DNA of 64,000 nucleotides from Panorpa germanica (taxonomy: Eukaryota > Arthropoda > Insecta > Mecoptera > Panorpidae): contig OY783206.1 of NCBI GenBank assembly GCA_963678705.1, positions 17,867,807-17,931,806 of the forward strand, read 5' to 3'. How positions within the stretch are numbered: the first letter of the stretch is position 1; every line of letters starts with the position of its first letter. The translations under genes and the position numbers were made by a program. This document shows, one piece after another, positions 1 to 11,113 of this stretch. The notes beneath the pieces were generated by a model. The model ran no database searches and had not been told where the DNA came from. It saw only the letters and a list, made by a program, of their open reading frames with translations.

Positions 1-947
1 TATTAATTGGTATAAGTGATTAGGTGAACAATATATGCGGTTTTCTTGGAAATAGTGATTGATCGTTCATGAACATACAATGGTAACAAACAAATGGTAA
101 GTAAGTAGGCTTAAGTACAAGTATGTACATGAGATATTTATAGAAATTCAGTGTGCCTTTTATAATGTCTGGTGGCCAAGTGACCTTTAAAGAATTAGAC
201 CGGCAAAATCCTCTAGGTACGTCTACTGCGCTATGGAGAACTATTTTCATTGTCGAACATTAATTTTACAAACCGATTGCCGTTCCATGAAAAGGTAACT
301 ATCTAAAGGTTGTCCTCAGCGATTTGTAATAGGGCCTGAGCTCTGGAACATGGTATTCGACGAGAACTGTGTTTCTCACTCGAAGGGTTGTGTAAACGTA
401 TGTTTTGCTAACGATAATGTGATCCTTATCGCTGCAAATAGTACAGAACAACTACAAAGCCGTCCTCGACCTGCTATAGATAAAATCTGTAGTTTCTTGA
501 AGCTACAACGCTACGAAACAAATACGGTGACAACGAATGATAAACTTGTAACACACCTTGCGCGTGTCACAAGGACGGAATGAAGCTAAAACTCGGCAAC
601 TATGCCGACACTATACAAGGGGGCATTTATGCCAATGGTTGTGTATTGTGCTTCGGCATGGTATTACAGGATCAATCCTCCATATCTTCCATGCAAAGAA
701 CTGTGTTATTGACGATGACGCGTTGTTGCAGAACTGTATCTACAGAAGTGGTGCAGGTGATATTAGGGACAATTCCTTTAGATTTAAATATCACTCATGC
801 ACTTACTCAAGTAAAAATTACGCTAGAACTGAAAAAATTAAATTTTGATGATTTAAAATTAATGCGACAAATTTCGAGGATTTAAAGATAATGCGGCTGT
901 AGGATAAAAGTCTGGAGACGATACCAAATATATTGCCAAAGTGATGA

Positions 948-961
948 ATGCATATATGCAT
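948..961. repeat. Perfect 14-base palindrome ATGCATATATGCAT
   Basis: A self-complementary sequence in the RT remnant, present in almost every monomer. One arm sits at the second duplication joint of monomer 34. Confidence 0.9.
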
Positions 962-1155
962 AAGCTCTGGCAAGACAGATCGGACTTAATACAAAAAGGA
1001 AGACCTACGTATTGGTTTAAAAGGAAGTTAATATTGCTTTGCAACACAAGTGGTTCCTATCTACTATGTGTGTGATCGGCTCCTGCTACTTTAGGTGAAA
1101 AAAGTGATTAAAAGTAAGAAATTAATTACGGAACAAAATTAAATAAATTATATGA

Positions 1156-1178
1156 ATACTTTTTCAAACGAAAAGTAT
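1156..1178. repeat. Linker hairpin ATACTTTT-7-AAAAGTAT
   Basis: An 8-base perfect inverted repeat with loop TCAAACG, kept in most monomers. Copies 2 and 5 have AACGATAAGTAT, which weakens the right arm. Confidence 0.85.
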
Positions 1179-1587
1179 TTAAGTTTGTTTTAAATTTGTG
1201 TTAATTTACCCTAAACAAAGTGTTTTTACAAAAGTTTGAAAGTTGGAAACCAGTATTAAAACGAATTTTTTATTACGCGTACACGCAGTCTTATAAACAT
1301 AACCTTAAAATTGTAACTTTGATGTTTGCTATAAGACAATAATAAGTGCGATAGACAAAAAAAGTGATAATAAATAGGTTAGTGTTAGTGCTAAAACATC
1401 AAGTGGTTAAGAAATTCAAGAAATCTGTAGAGGTTTATAAGGAAGACCTCATATAAACACTACAAATATACGGAAGACAAAAGGTTGCCGCCCACTATCA
1501 AGTAAGTCGATTTACATTAACTATAAATAATATTAAAACATAAGAATTAGTTTATATAAATGCGTGTTTTAAATAATAAAGAAAGTG

Positions 1588-3174
1588 TATTAATTGGTAT
1601 AAGTGATTAAGTGAACAATATATGCGGTTTTCTTGGAAATAGTGATTGATCGTTCATGAACATACAATGGTAACAAACAAATGGTAAGTAAGTAGGCATA
1701 AGTACAAGTATGTACATGAGATATTTATAGAAATTCAGTGTGCCTTTAATAATGTCTGGTGGCCAAGTGACCTTCAAAGAATTAGACCGGCAAAAACCTC
1801 TAGGTACGTCTACTGCGCTATGGAGAACTATTTTCATTGTCGAACATTAATTTTACAAACCGATTACCGTTCCATAAAAAGGCAACTATCTAAAGGTTGT
1901 CCTCTGCGATCTGTTATAGGGCCTGAGCTCTGGAGCATGGTATTCGACGAGAACTGTGTTTCTCAATCGAAAGGTTGTGTAAACGTATGTTTTGCCAACG
2001 AAAATGTGATCCTTATCGGTGCAAATAGTACAGAACAACTAGAAAGCCGTTCTCCACCTGCTATAGATAAAATCTGTAGTTTCTTGAAGCTACAAAGCTA
2101 CGAAACAAATACGGTAACAACGAATGATAAACTTGTAACACACCTTGCGCGTGTCACAAGGACGGAATGAAGCTTAAACTCGGCAACTATGCCGACACTA
2201 TACAAGGGGGCATTTATGCCAATGGTTGTGTGTTGTGCTTTGGCATGGTATTACAGGATCAATCTTCCAGATCTTTTATGCAAAGAACTATGTTATTGAC
2301 GATGACGCGTTGTTGCAGAACTGTATCTACAGAAGTGGTGCAGGTGATATTGGGGACAATTCCTTTATATTTAAAAATCACTCATGCACTTACACAAGTA
2401 CAAATTACGCTAGAACTGAAAATATCAAATTTTGATGATTTAAAATTAATGCGACAAATTTCGAGGATTTAAAGTTAATGCGGCTATAGAATAAAAGTCT
2501 GGAGACGATACCAAATATATTGCCAAAGAGATGAATGCATATATGCATAAGCTCTGGCAAGACAGATGGGACCAAATACGAAAAGGTAGACCTACGTATT
2601 GGTTTACAAGGACGTTAATATTGCTTTGCAGCACAAGTGGTTCCTATCTACTATGTGTGTGATCGGCTCCTGCTACTTTAGGTGAAAAAAGTGAATAAAA
2701 GTGAGAAATTAATTACGGAAAAAAATTAAATAAGTTATATGAATACATTTTCAAACGATAAGTATTTAAGTTTGTTTTAAATTTGTGTTAATTTACCCTA
2801 AACAAAGTGTTTTTACAAAAGTTTGACAGTTGGAAACCAGTGTTAAAAACGAATTTTTCATTACGCGTACACGCGGTCTTATAAGCATAACCTCAAAATT
2901 GTAACTTTGATGTTTGATATAAGACATTAATAAGTGCGATAGACAAAAAAGTGATAATTATTAGGTTAGTGTTAGTGCTAAAACATCAAGTGGTTAAGAA
3001 ATTCAAGAAATCTGTAGAGCTATATATGGAAGACCTCATATAAACACTACAAATACACGGAAGACAAAAGGTTGCCGCCCACTATCAAGTTAGTCGATTA
3101 ACATTAACTATAAACAATATTAAAACATAAGAAGTAGTTTATATAAATGCGTGTTTTAAATAATAAAGAAAGTG
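1588..3174 (+). repeat. Monomer 2, type b
   Basis: Type b is marked by CTCTGGAGCATGG and GCCAACGAAAATGTGATC (FANEN in place of FANDN). The motif A to motif C frame is open to the stop ending at 2170. The hairpin in the linker is imperfect here. Confidence 0.95.
2686..3174. repeat. AT-rich linker part of the monomer (example in copy 2)
   Basis: These ~490 bases recur in every copy between the RT remnant and the next monomer start. I recognise no family. Visible features are a hairpin (ATACTTTT / AAAAGTAT in most copies, imperfect here), the CpG dyad CGCGT-AC-ACGCG at 2864-2875, and a short translated stretch KVAAHYQ followed by AAGTTAGTC here (AAGTAAGTC in most copies, a possible splice donor). 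An ATAATAAAG poly(A)-like motif lies near the end. No long reading frame is present on either strand. It could be LINE untranslated sequence, flanking host DNA captured with the LINE fragment, or an older satellite. Confidence 0.7.
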
Positions 3175-4762
3175 TATTAATTGTTATAAGTAATTAAGTG
3201 AACAATATATGCGGTTTTCTTGGATATAGTGATTGATCGTTCATGAACATACAATGGTAACAAACAAATAGTAAGTAAGTAGGCATAAGTACAAGTATGT
3301 ACATGAGATATTTATAGAAATTCAGTGTGCCTTTGATATTGTCTGGTGGCCAAGTGACCTTCAAAGAATTAGACCGGCAAAAACCTCTAGGTACGTCTAC
3401 TGCGCTATGGAGAACTATTTTCATTGTCGAACATTCATTTTACAAACCGATTACCGTTCCATAAAAAGGCAACTATCTAAAGGTTGTCCTTAGCGATTTG
3501 TAATGGGGCCTGAGCTCTAAAACATGGTATTCGACGAGAACTGTGTTTCTCACTCGAAAGGTTGTGTAATCGTATGTTTTGCCAACGATAATGTGATCCT
3601 TATCGGTGCAAATAGTTCAAAACAACTCGAAAGCCGTTCTCGACCTGCTATAGATAAAATCTGTAGTTTCTTGAAGCAACAAAGCTACAAAACAAATACG
3701 GTAACAACGAATGCTAAACTTGTAACACACCTTGCGCCGTGTCACAAGGACGGAATGAAGCTTAAACTCGGCAACTATGCCGACACTATACAAGTAGGCA
3801 TTTATGCCAATGGTTGTGTATTGTGCTTCGGCATGGTATTACAGCATCAATCTTGCATATCTTTCATGCAAAGAACTATGTTATTGACGATGACGCGTTG
3901 TTGCAGAACTGTATCTACAGAAGTGGTGCAGGTGATATTGGGGACAATTCCTTTAGATTTAAATATCACTCATGCACTTACTCAAGTAAAAATTACGCTA
4001 GAACTGAAAAAATTAAATTTTGATGATTTAAAATTAATGCGACAAATTTCGAGGATTCAAAGATAATGCGGCTGTAGGATAAAAGTCTGGAGACGATATA
4101 AAATATATTGCCAAAGTGATGAATGCATATATGCATAAGCTCTGGCAAGACAGATCGGACTTAATACAAAAAGGAAGACCTACGTATTGGTTTAGAAGGA
4201 AGTTAATATTGCTTTACAACACAAGTGGTTTCTATCTACTATGTGTGTGATCGGCTCCTGCTACTTTAGGTGAAAAAAGTGATTAAAAGTAAGAAATTAA
4301 TTACGGAACAAAATTAAATAAATTATATGAATACTTTTTCAAACGAAAAGTATTTAAGTTTGTTTTAAATTTGTGTTAATTTACCCTAAACAAAGTGTTT
4401 TTACAAAAGTTTGAAAGTTGGAAACCAGTATTAAAACGAATTTTTCATTACGCGTACACGCAGTCTTATAAACAAAACCTTAAAATTGTAACTTTGATGT
4501 TTGATATAAGACAATAATAAGAGCGATAGACAAAAAAAGTGATAATAATTAGGTTAGTGTTAGTGCTAAAACATCAAGTGGTTAAGAAATTCAAAAAATC
4601 TGTAGAGGTATATAAGGAAGACCTCATATAAACACTACAAATATACGGAAGACAAAAGGTTGCCACCCACTATCAAGTAAGTCGATTTACATTAACTATA
4701 AATAATATTTAAACATAAGAATTAGTTTATATAAATGCGTGTTTTAAATAATAAAGAAAGTG
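3175..4762 (+). repeat. Monomer 3, type c
   Basis: Type c is marked by TTTGATATTGTCTGG, CCTTAGCGATTTG and TTGAAGCAACAAAGC. It carries the extra base that fuses two RT frames (see the 3201-4272 entry). Confidence 0.95.
3201..4272 (+). pseudogene. RT remnant of copy 3, with the two main frames fused
   Basis: In this copy an extra C in GCGCCGTGTCAC (around 3733-3744) brings the motif B/C frame and the QRT-block frame into register. The result is one 180-codon frame at 3524-4066. It runs from MVFDENCVSHSKG through FAND to QRTMLLTMTRCCRTVST and IPLDL. This is the longest open frame in the array but is still a partial RT: motifs A and B lie upstream of its ATG, and the GRPTYWF block is in another frame. 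The start ATG is the internal methionine after LWN-type residues (here altered), so it is not a natural gene start. I regard the fusion as chance, since neighbouring copies lack the extra base. Confidence 0.75.
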
Positions 4763-6350
4763 TATTAATTGGTATAAGTGATTAGGTGAACAATATATGC
4801 GGTTTTCTTGGAAATAGTGATTGATCGTTCATGAACATACAATGGTAACAAACAAATGGTAAGTAAGTAGGCTTAAGTACAAGTATGTACATGAGATATT
4901 TATAGAAATTCAGTGTGCCTTTGATAATGTCTGGTGGCCAAGTGACCTTTAAAGAATTAGACCGGCAAAATCCTCTAGGTACGTCTACTGCGCTATGGAG
5001 AACTATTTTCATTGTCGAACATTAATTTTACAAACCGATTGCCGTTCCATGAAAAGGCAACTATCTAAAGGTTGTCCTCAGCGATTTGTAATAGGGCCTG
5101 AGCTCTGGAACATGGTATTCGACGAGAACTGTGTTTCTCACTCGAAGGGTTGTGTAAACGTATGTTTTGCTAACGATAATGTGATCCTTATCGCTGCAAA
5201 TAGTACAGAACAACTACAAAGCCGTCCTCGACCTGCTATAGATAAAATCTGTAGTTTCTTGAAGCTACAACGCTACGAAACAAATACGGTGACAACGAAT
5301 GATAAACTTGTAACACACCTTGCGCGTGTCACAAGGACGGAATGAAGCTAAAACTCGGCAACTATGCCGACACTATACAAGGGGGCATTTATGCCAATGG
5401 TTGTGTATTGTGCTTCGGCATGGTATTACAGGATCAATCCTCCATATCTTCCATGCAAAGAACTGTGTTATTGACGATGACGCGTTGTTGCAGAACTGTA
5501 TCTACAGAAGTGGTGCAGGTGATATTAGGGACAATTCCTTTAGATTTAAATATCACTCATGCACTTACTCAAGTAAAATTACGCTAGAACTGAAAAAATT
5601 AAATTTTGATGATTTAAAATTAATGCGACAAATTTCGAGGATTCAAAGATAATGCGGATGTAGGATAAAAGTCTGGAGACGATACCAAATATATTGCCAA
5701 AGTGATGAATGCATATATGCATAAGCTCTGGCAAGACAGATCGGACTTAATACAAAAAGGAAGACCTACGTATTGGTTTAAAAGGAAGTTAATATTGCTT
5801 TGCAACACAAGTGGTTCCTATCTACTATGTGTGTGATCGGCTCCTGCTACTTTAGGTGAAAAAAGTGATTAAAAGTAAGAAATTAATTACGGAACAAAAT
5901 TAAATAAATTATATGAATACTTTTTCAAACGAAAAGTATTTAAGTTTGTTTTAAATTTGTGTTAATTTACCCTAAACAAAGTGTTTTTTACAAAAGTTTG
6001 ACAGTTTGGAAACCAGTGTTAAAACGAATTTTTCATTACGCGTACACGCAGTCTTATAAACATAACCTTAAAATGGTAAGTTTGATGTTTGATATAAGAC
6101 ATTAATAAGTAAGATAGACAAAAAAAGTGATAATAATTAGGTTAGTGTTAGTGCTAAAACATCAAGTGGTTAAGAAATTCAAGAAATCTGTAGAGCTATA
6201 TAAGGAAGACCTCATATACACACTACAAATAAACGGAAGACAAAAGGTTGCCGCCCACTATCAAGTAAGTCGATTTACATTAACTATAAATAATATTTAA
6301 ACATAAGAATTAGTTTATATAAATGCGTGTTTTAAATAATAAAGAAAGTG
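4763..6350 (+). repeat. Monomer 4, type a
   Basis: This copy repeats the type a marks of copy 1, about 4,762 bases later. Motif A reads AFDNVWWP but is followed by a stop (CTTTAAAGA). Its linker has ATAAGTAAGATAG, as in copy 11. Confidence 0.95.
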
Positions 6351-7937
6351 TATTAATTGGTATAAGTGATTAGGTGAACAATATATGCGGTTTTCTTGGA
6401 AATAGTGATTGATCGTTCATGAACATACAATGGTAACAAACAAATGGTAAGTAAGTAGGCATAAGTACAAGTATGTACATGAGATATTTATAGAAATTCA
6501 GTGTGCCTTTGATAATGTCTGGTGGCCAAGTGACCTTCAAAGAATTAGACCGGCAAAAACCTCTAGGTACGTCTACTGCGCTATAAAGAACTATTTTCAT
6601 TGTCGAACATTAATTTTACAATCCGATTACCGTTTCATAAAAAGGCAACTATCTAAAGGTTGTCCTCAGCGATCTGTTATGGGGCCTGAGCTCTGGAGCA
6701 TGGTATTCGACGAGAACTGTGTTTCTCACTCGAAAGGTTGTGTAAACGTATGTTTTGCCAACGAAAATGTAATCCTTATCGGTGCAAATAGTACAGAACA
6801 ACTAGAAAGCCGTTCTCGACCTGCTATAGATAAAATCTGTAGTTTCTTGAAGCTACAAAGCTACGAAACAAATACGGTAACAACGAATGATAAACTTGTA
6901 GCACACCTTGCGCGTGTCACAAGGACGGAATAAAGCTTAAACTCGGCAACTATGCCAACACTATACAAGGGGGCATTTATGCCAATGGTTGTGTGTTGTG
7001 CTTTGGCATGTTATTACAGGATCAATCTTCCAGATCTTTTATGCAAAGAACTATGTTATTGACGATGACGCGTTGTTGCAGAACTGTATCTACAGAAGTG
7101 GTGCAGGTGATATTGGGGACAATTCCTTTAGATTTAAAAATCACTCATGCACTTACACAAGTACAAATTACGCTAGAACTGAAAATATCAAATTTTGATG
7201 ATTTAAAATTAATGCGACAAATTTCGAAAATTTAAAGTTAATGCGGCTATAGAATAAAAGTCTGGAGACGATACCAAATATATTGCCAAAGAGATGAATG
7301 CATATATGCATAAGCTCTGGCAAGATAGATAAGACCAAATACAAAAAGGTAGACCTACGTATTGGTTTATAAGGACGTTAATATTGCTTTGCAACACAAG
7401 TGGTTCCTATCTACTATGTGTGTGATCGGCTTCTGCTACTTTAGGTGAAAAAAGTGATTAAAAGTAAGAAATTAATTACGGAAAAAAATTAAATAAGTTA
7501 TATGAATACTTTTTCAAACGATAAGTATTTAAGTTTGTTTTAAATTTGAGTTAATTTACCCTAAACAAAGTGTTTTTACAAAAGTTTGACAGTTGGAAAT
7601 TAGTGTTAAAAACGAATTTTTCATTACGCGTACACGCGGTCTTATAAGCATAACCTCATAATTGTAACTTTGATGTTTGATATAAGATATTAATAAGTGC
7701 GATAGACAAAAAAGTGATAATTATTAGGTTAGTGTAAGTGCTAAAACATCAAGTGGTTAAGAAATTCAAGAAATCTGTAGAGCTATATATGGAAGACCTC
7801 ATATAAACACTACAAATACACGGAAGACAAAAGGTTGCCGCCCACTATCAAGTAAGTCGATTAACATTAACTATAAACAATATTAAAACATAAGAATTAG
7901 TTTATATAAATGCGTGTTTTAAATAATAAAGAAAGTG
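6351..7937 (+). repeat. Monomer 5, type b
   Basis: Shares FANEN and CTCTGGAGCATGG with copy 2. The ATGGAG seen in other copies is ATAAAG here. Confidence 0.95.
6377..7447 (+). pseudogene. R1-clade LINE reverse transcriptase remnant (subfamily A example, copy 5)
   Basis: This is the clearest view of the reverse transcriptase core. A frame is open from about 6451 to 6933 (stop at 6931-6933). It carries KYVHEIFIEIQ then CAFDNVWWP (motif A, from 6481), GCPQRSVMGPELWS (motif B, 6658-6699) and FANE (motif C, 6754-6765; FAND in most copies). The frame then changes, and QRTMLLTMTRCCRTVST...IPLDL follows from 7041, as in the thumb and C-terminal part of R1-clade polymerases. A third frame near 7315 holds LWQDR, a stop, then the GRPTYWF block. 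Active R1-type enzymes have (V/I)DI in motif A and (F/Y)ADD in motif C; here the aspartates are replaced by E and N. Endonuclease, ORF1, RNase H and 3' UTR are absent. R1 clade is the best reading from GCPQGSVLGP-LWN-like and AFDNVWWP-like motifs; another I/Jockey-superfamily clade is possible. Confidence 0.82.
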
Positions 7938-9526
7938 TATTAATTGTTATAAGTGATTAAGTGAACAATATATGCGGTTTTCTTGGAAATAGTGATTGAT
8001 CGTTCATGAACATACAATGGTAACAAACAAATAGTAAGTAAGTAGGCATAAGTACAAGTATGTACATGAGATATTTATAGAAATACAGTGTGCCTTTGAT
8101 ATTGTCTGGTGGCGCAAGTGACCTTCAAAGAATTAGACCGGCAAAAACCTCTAGGTACGTCTACTGCGCTATGGAGAACTATTTTCATTGTCGAACATTC
8201 ATTTTACAAACCGATTACCGTTCCATGAATAGGCAACTATCTAAAGGTTGTCCTTAGCGATTTGTAATGGGGCCTGAGCTCTGGAACATGGTTTTCAACG
8301 AGAACTGTGTTTCTCACTCGAAAGGTTGTGTAAACGTATGTTTTGCCAACGATAATGTGATCCTTATCGGTGCAAATAGTTCAGAACAACTAGAAAGCCG
8401 TTCTCGACCTGCTATAGATAAAATCTGTAGTTTCTTGAAGCAACAAAGCTACAAAACAAATACGGTAACAACGAATGATAAACTTGTAACACACCTTGCG
8501 CGTGTCACAAGGACGGAATGAAGCTTAAACTCGGCAACTATGCCGACACTATACAAGAGGGCATTTATGCCAATGGTTGTGTATTGTGCTTCGGCATGGT
8601 ATTACAGGATCAATCTTGCATATCTTTCATGCAAAGAACTATGTTATTGACGATGACGCGTTGTTGCAGAACTGTATCTACAGAAGTGGTGCAGGAGATA
8701 TTGGGGACAATTCCTTTAGATTTAAATATCACTCATGCACTTACTCAAGTAAAAATTACGCTAGAACTAAAAAAATTAAATTTTGATGATTTAAAATTAA
8801 TGCGACAAATTTTGAGGATTTAAAGATAATGCGGCTGTTGGATAAAAGTCTGGAGACGATACCAAATATATTGCCAAAGTGATGAATGCATATATGCATA
8901 AGCTCTGGCAAGACAGATCGGACTTAATACAAAAAGGAAGACCAACGTATTGGTTTACAAGGACGGTTATATTGCTTTGCAGCACAAGTGGTTCCTATCT
9001 ACTATGTGTGTGATCGGCTCCTGCTACTTTAGGTGAAAAAAGTGATTAAAAGTAAGAAATTAATTACGGAACAAAATTAAATAAATTATATGAATACTTT
9101 TTCAAACGAAAAGTATTTAAGTTTGTTTTAAATTTGTGTTAATTTACCCTAAACAAAGTGTTTTTACAAAAGTTTGACAGTTGGAAACCAGTGTTAAAAA
9201 GAAATTTTTCATTACGCGTACACGCAGTCATATAAACATAACATCAAAATTGTAACTTTGATGTTTGATATAAGACATTAATAAATGCGATAGACAAAAA
9301 AGTGATAATAATTAGGTTAGTGTTAGTGCTAAAACATCAAGTGGTTAAGAAATTCAACAAATCTGTAAAGCTATATAAGGAATACCTCATATAAACACTA
9401 CAAATATACGGAAGACAAAAGGTTGCCGCCCACTATCAAGTAAGTCGATTAACATTAACTATAAATAATATTAAAACATAAGAATTAGTTTAAAATATAT
9501 GCGTGTTTTAAATAATAAAGAGAGTG
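7938..9526 (+). repeat. Monomer 6, type c
   Basis: Shares TTTGATATTGTCTGG, CCTTAGCGATTTG and TTGAAGCAACAAAGC with copy 3, closing the second trimer. It has a one-base insertion in GGTGGCGCAAGTG, and its tail is TTTAAAATATATGCG, like copy 8. Confidence 0.95.
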
Positions 9527-11113
9527 TATTAATTGTTATAAGTGATAAGGTGAACAATATATGCGGTTTTCTTAGAAATAGTGATTGATCGTTCATGAAC
9601 ATACAATGGTAACAAACAAATGGTAAGTAAGTAGGCATAAGTACAAGTATGTACATGAGATATTTATAGAAATTCAGTGTGCCTTTGATAATGTCTGGTG
9701 GCTAAGTGACCATCAAAGAATTAGACCGGCAAAAACCTCTAGGTACGTCTACTGCGCTTTGGAGAACTATTTTCATTGTCGAACATTCATTTTACAAACC
9801 GATTACCGTTCCATGAAAAGGCAACTATCTAAAGGTTATCCTCAGCGATTTGTAATGGGGCCTGAGCTCTGGAATATGGTATTTGACGAGAACTGTGTTT
9901 CTCACTCGAAAGGTTTTGTAAACGTATGTTTTGCCAATAATAATGTAATCCTTATCGGTGCAAATAGTACAGAACAACTAGAAAGCCGTTCTCGACCTGC
10001 TATAGATAAAATCTGTAGTTTCTTTAAGCTACGAAGCTACAAAACAAATACCGTAACAACAAATGATAAACTTGTAACACACCTTGCGCGTGTCACAAGG
10101 ACGGAATGAAGCTTAAACTCGGCAACTATGCCGACACTATACAAGGGGGAATTTATGCCAATGGTTGTGTATTGTGCTTCGGCATGGTATTACAGGATCA
10201 ATCTTTCATATCTTCCATGCAAAGAACTATGTTATTGTCGATAATGCGTTGTTGCAGAACTGTATCTACAGAAGTGGTGCAGGTGATATTGGGGACAATT
10301 CCTTAAGATTTAAATATCACCCATGCACTTACTTAAGTTAAAATTACGCTTGAACTGAAAAAATAAAATTTTGATGATTTAAAATTAATGCGACAAATTT
10401 CGAGGATTTAAAGATAATGCGGCTGTAGGATAAAAGTCTAGAGACGATACCAAATATATTGCCAAAGTGATGAATGCATATGTGCATAAGCTCTGGCAAG
10501 ACAGATCGGACTTAATACAAAAAGGAAGACCTACGTATTGGTTTAAAAGGAAGTTAATAATGCTTTGCAACACAAGTGGTTCCTATCTACTATGTGTGTG
10601 ATCGGCTCCTGCTACTTTAGGTGAAAAAAGTGATTAAAAGTAAGAAATTAATTACGGAACAAAATTAAATAAATTATATGAATACTTTTTTAAACGAAAA
10701 GTATTTAAGTTTGTTTTAAATTTGTGTTAATTTACCCTAAACAAAGTGTTTTTACAAAAGTTTGACAGTTGGAAACCAGTGTTAAAAAGAAATTTTTCAT
10801 TACGCGTACACGCGGTCTTATAAACATAACCTCAAAATTGTAACTTTGATGTTTGATATAAGACAATAATAAATGCGATTGACAAAAAAGTGATAATAAT
10901 TAGGTTAGTGTTAGTGCTAAAACATCAAGTGGTTAAGAAATTCAAGAAATCTGTAGAGCTATATAAGGAATACCTCATATAAACACTACAAATATACGGA
11001 AGACAAAAGGTTGCCGCCCACTATCAAGTAAGTCGATTAACATTAACTATAAATAATATTAAAACATAAGAATTAGTTTATATAAATGCGTGTTTTAAAT
11101 AATAAAGAGAGTG
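9527..11113 (+). repeat. Monomer 7, type d
   Basis: Type d is marked by GCGCTTTGGAG, GTGGCTAAGTGACCATC, GGTTATCCTCAGCG and CTTACTTAAGTT. A TAA in the QRT-block frame shortens that frame to 66 codons (10106-10306). Confidence 0.95.

Larger units (their letters stand above)
1..1587 (+). repeat. Monomer 1, type a
   Basis: Type a is marked by GATTGCCGTTCC, ATCGCTGCAAATAG and CTACAACGCTACG. The RT half is almost the same as copy 4. The linker instead matches copy 3 (GAAAGTTGGAAACCAGTATTAAAACG), so this copy is a mosaic. A stop lies in the motif A frame (CTTTAAAGA), and motif A itself reads AFYNVWWP. Confidence 0.95.

Noticed and set aside
20-250. Minus-strand 76-codon frame in subfamily A monomers
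   Set aside because: Antisense to the motif A region. No signal, domain or start context was seen, and it is lost in subfamily B.
859-1047. Minus-strand 62-codon frame repeated in nearly every monomer
   Set aside because: It lies antisense to the WQDRWD...GRPTYWF part of the RT remnant and has no motif of its own. It stays open because the sense strand is repeated.
2825-2842. CENP-B box
   Set aside because: GTTGGAAAC matches the middle of the box, but the essential TTCG and CGGG parts are absent (GACA and CAGT-type flanks).
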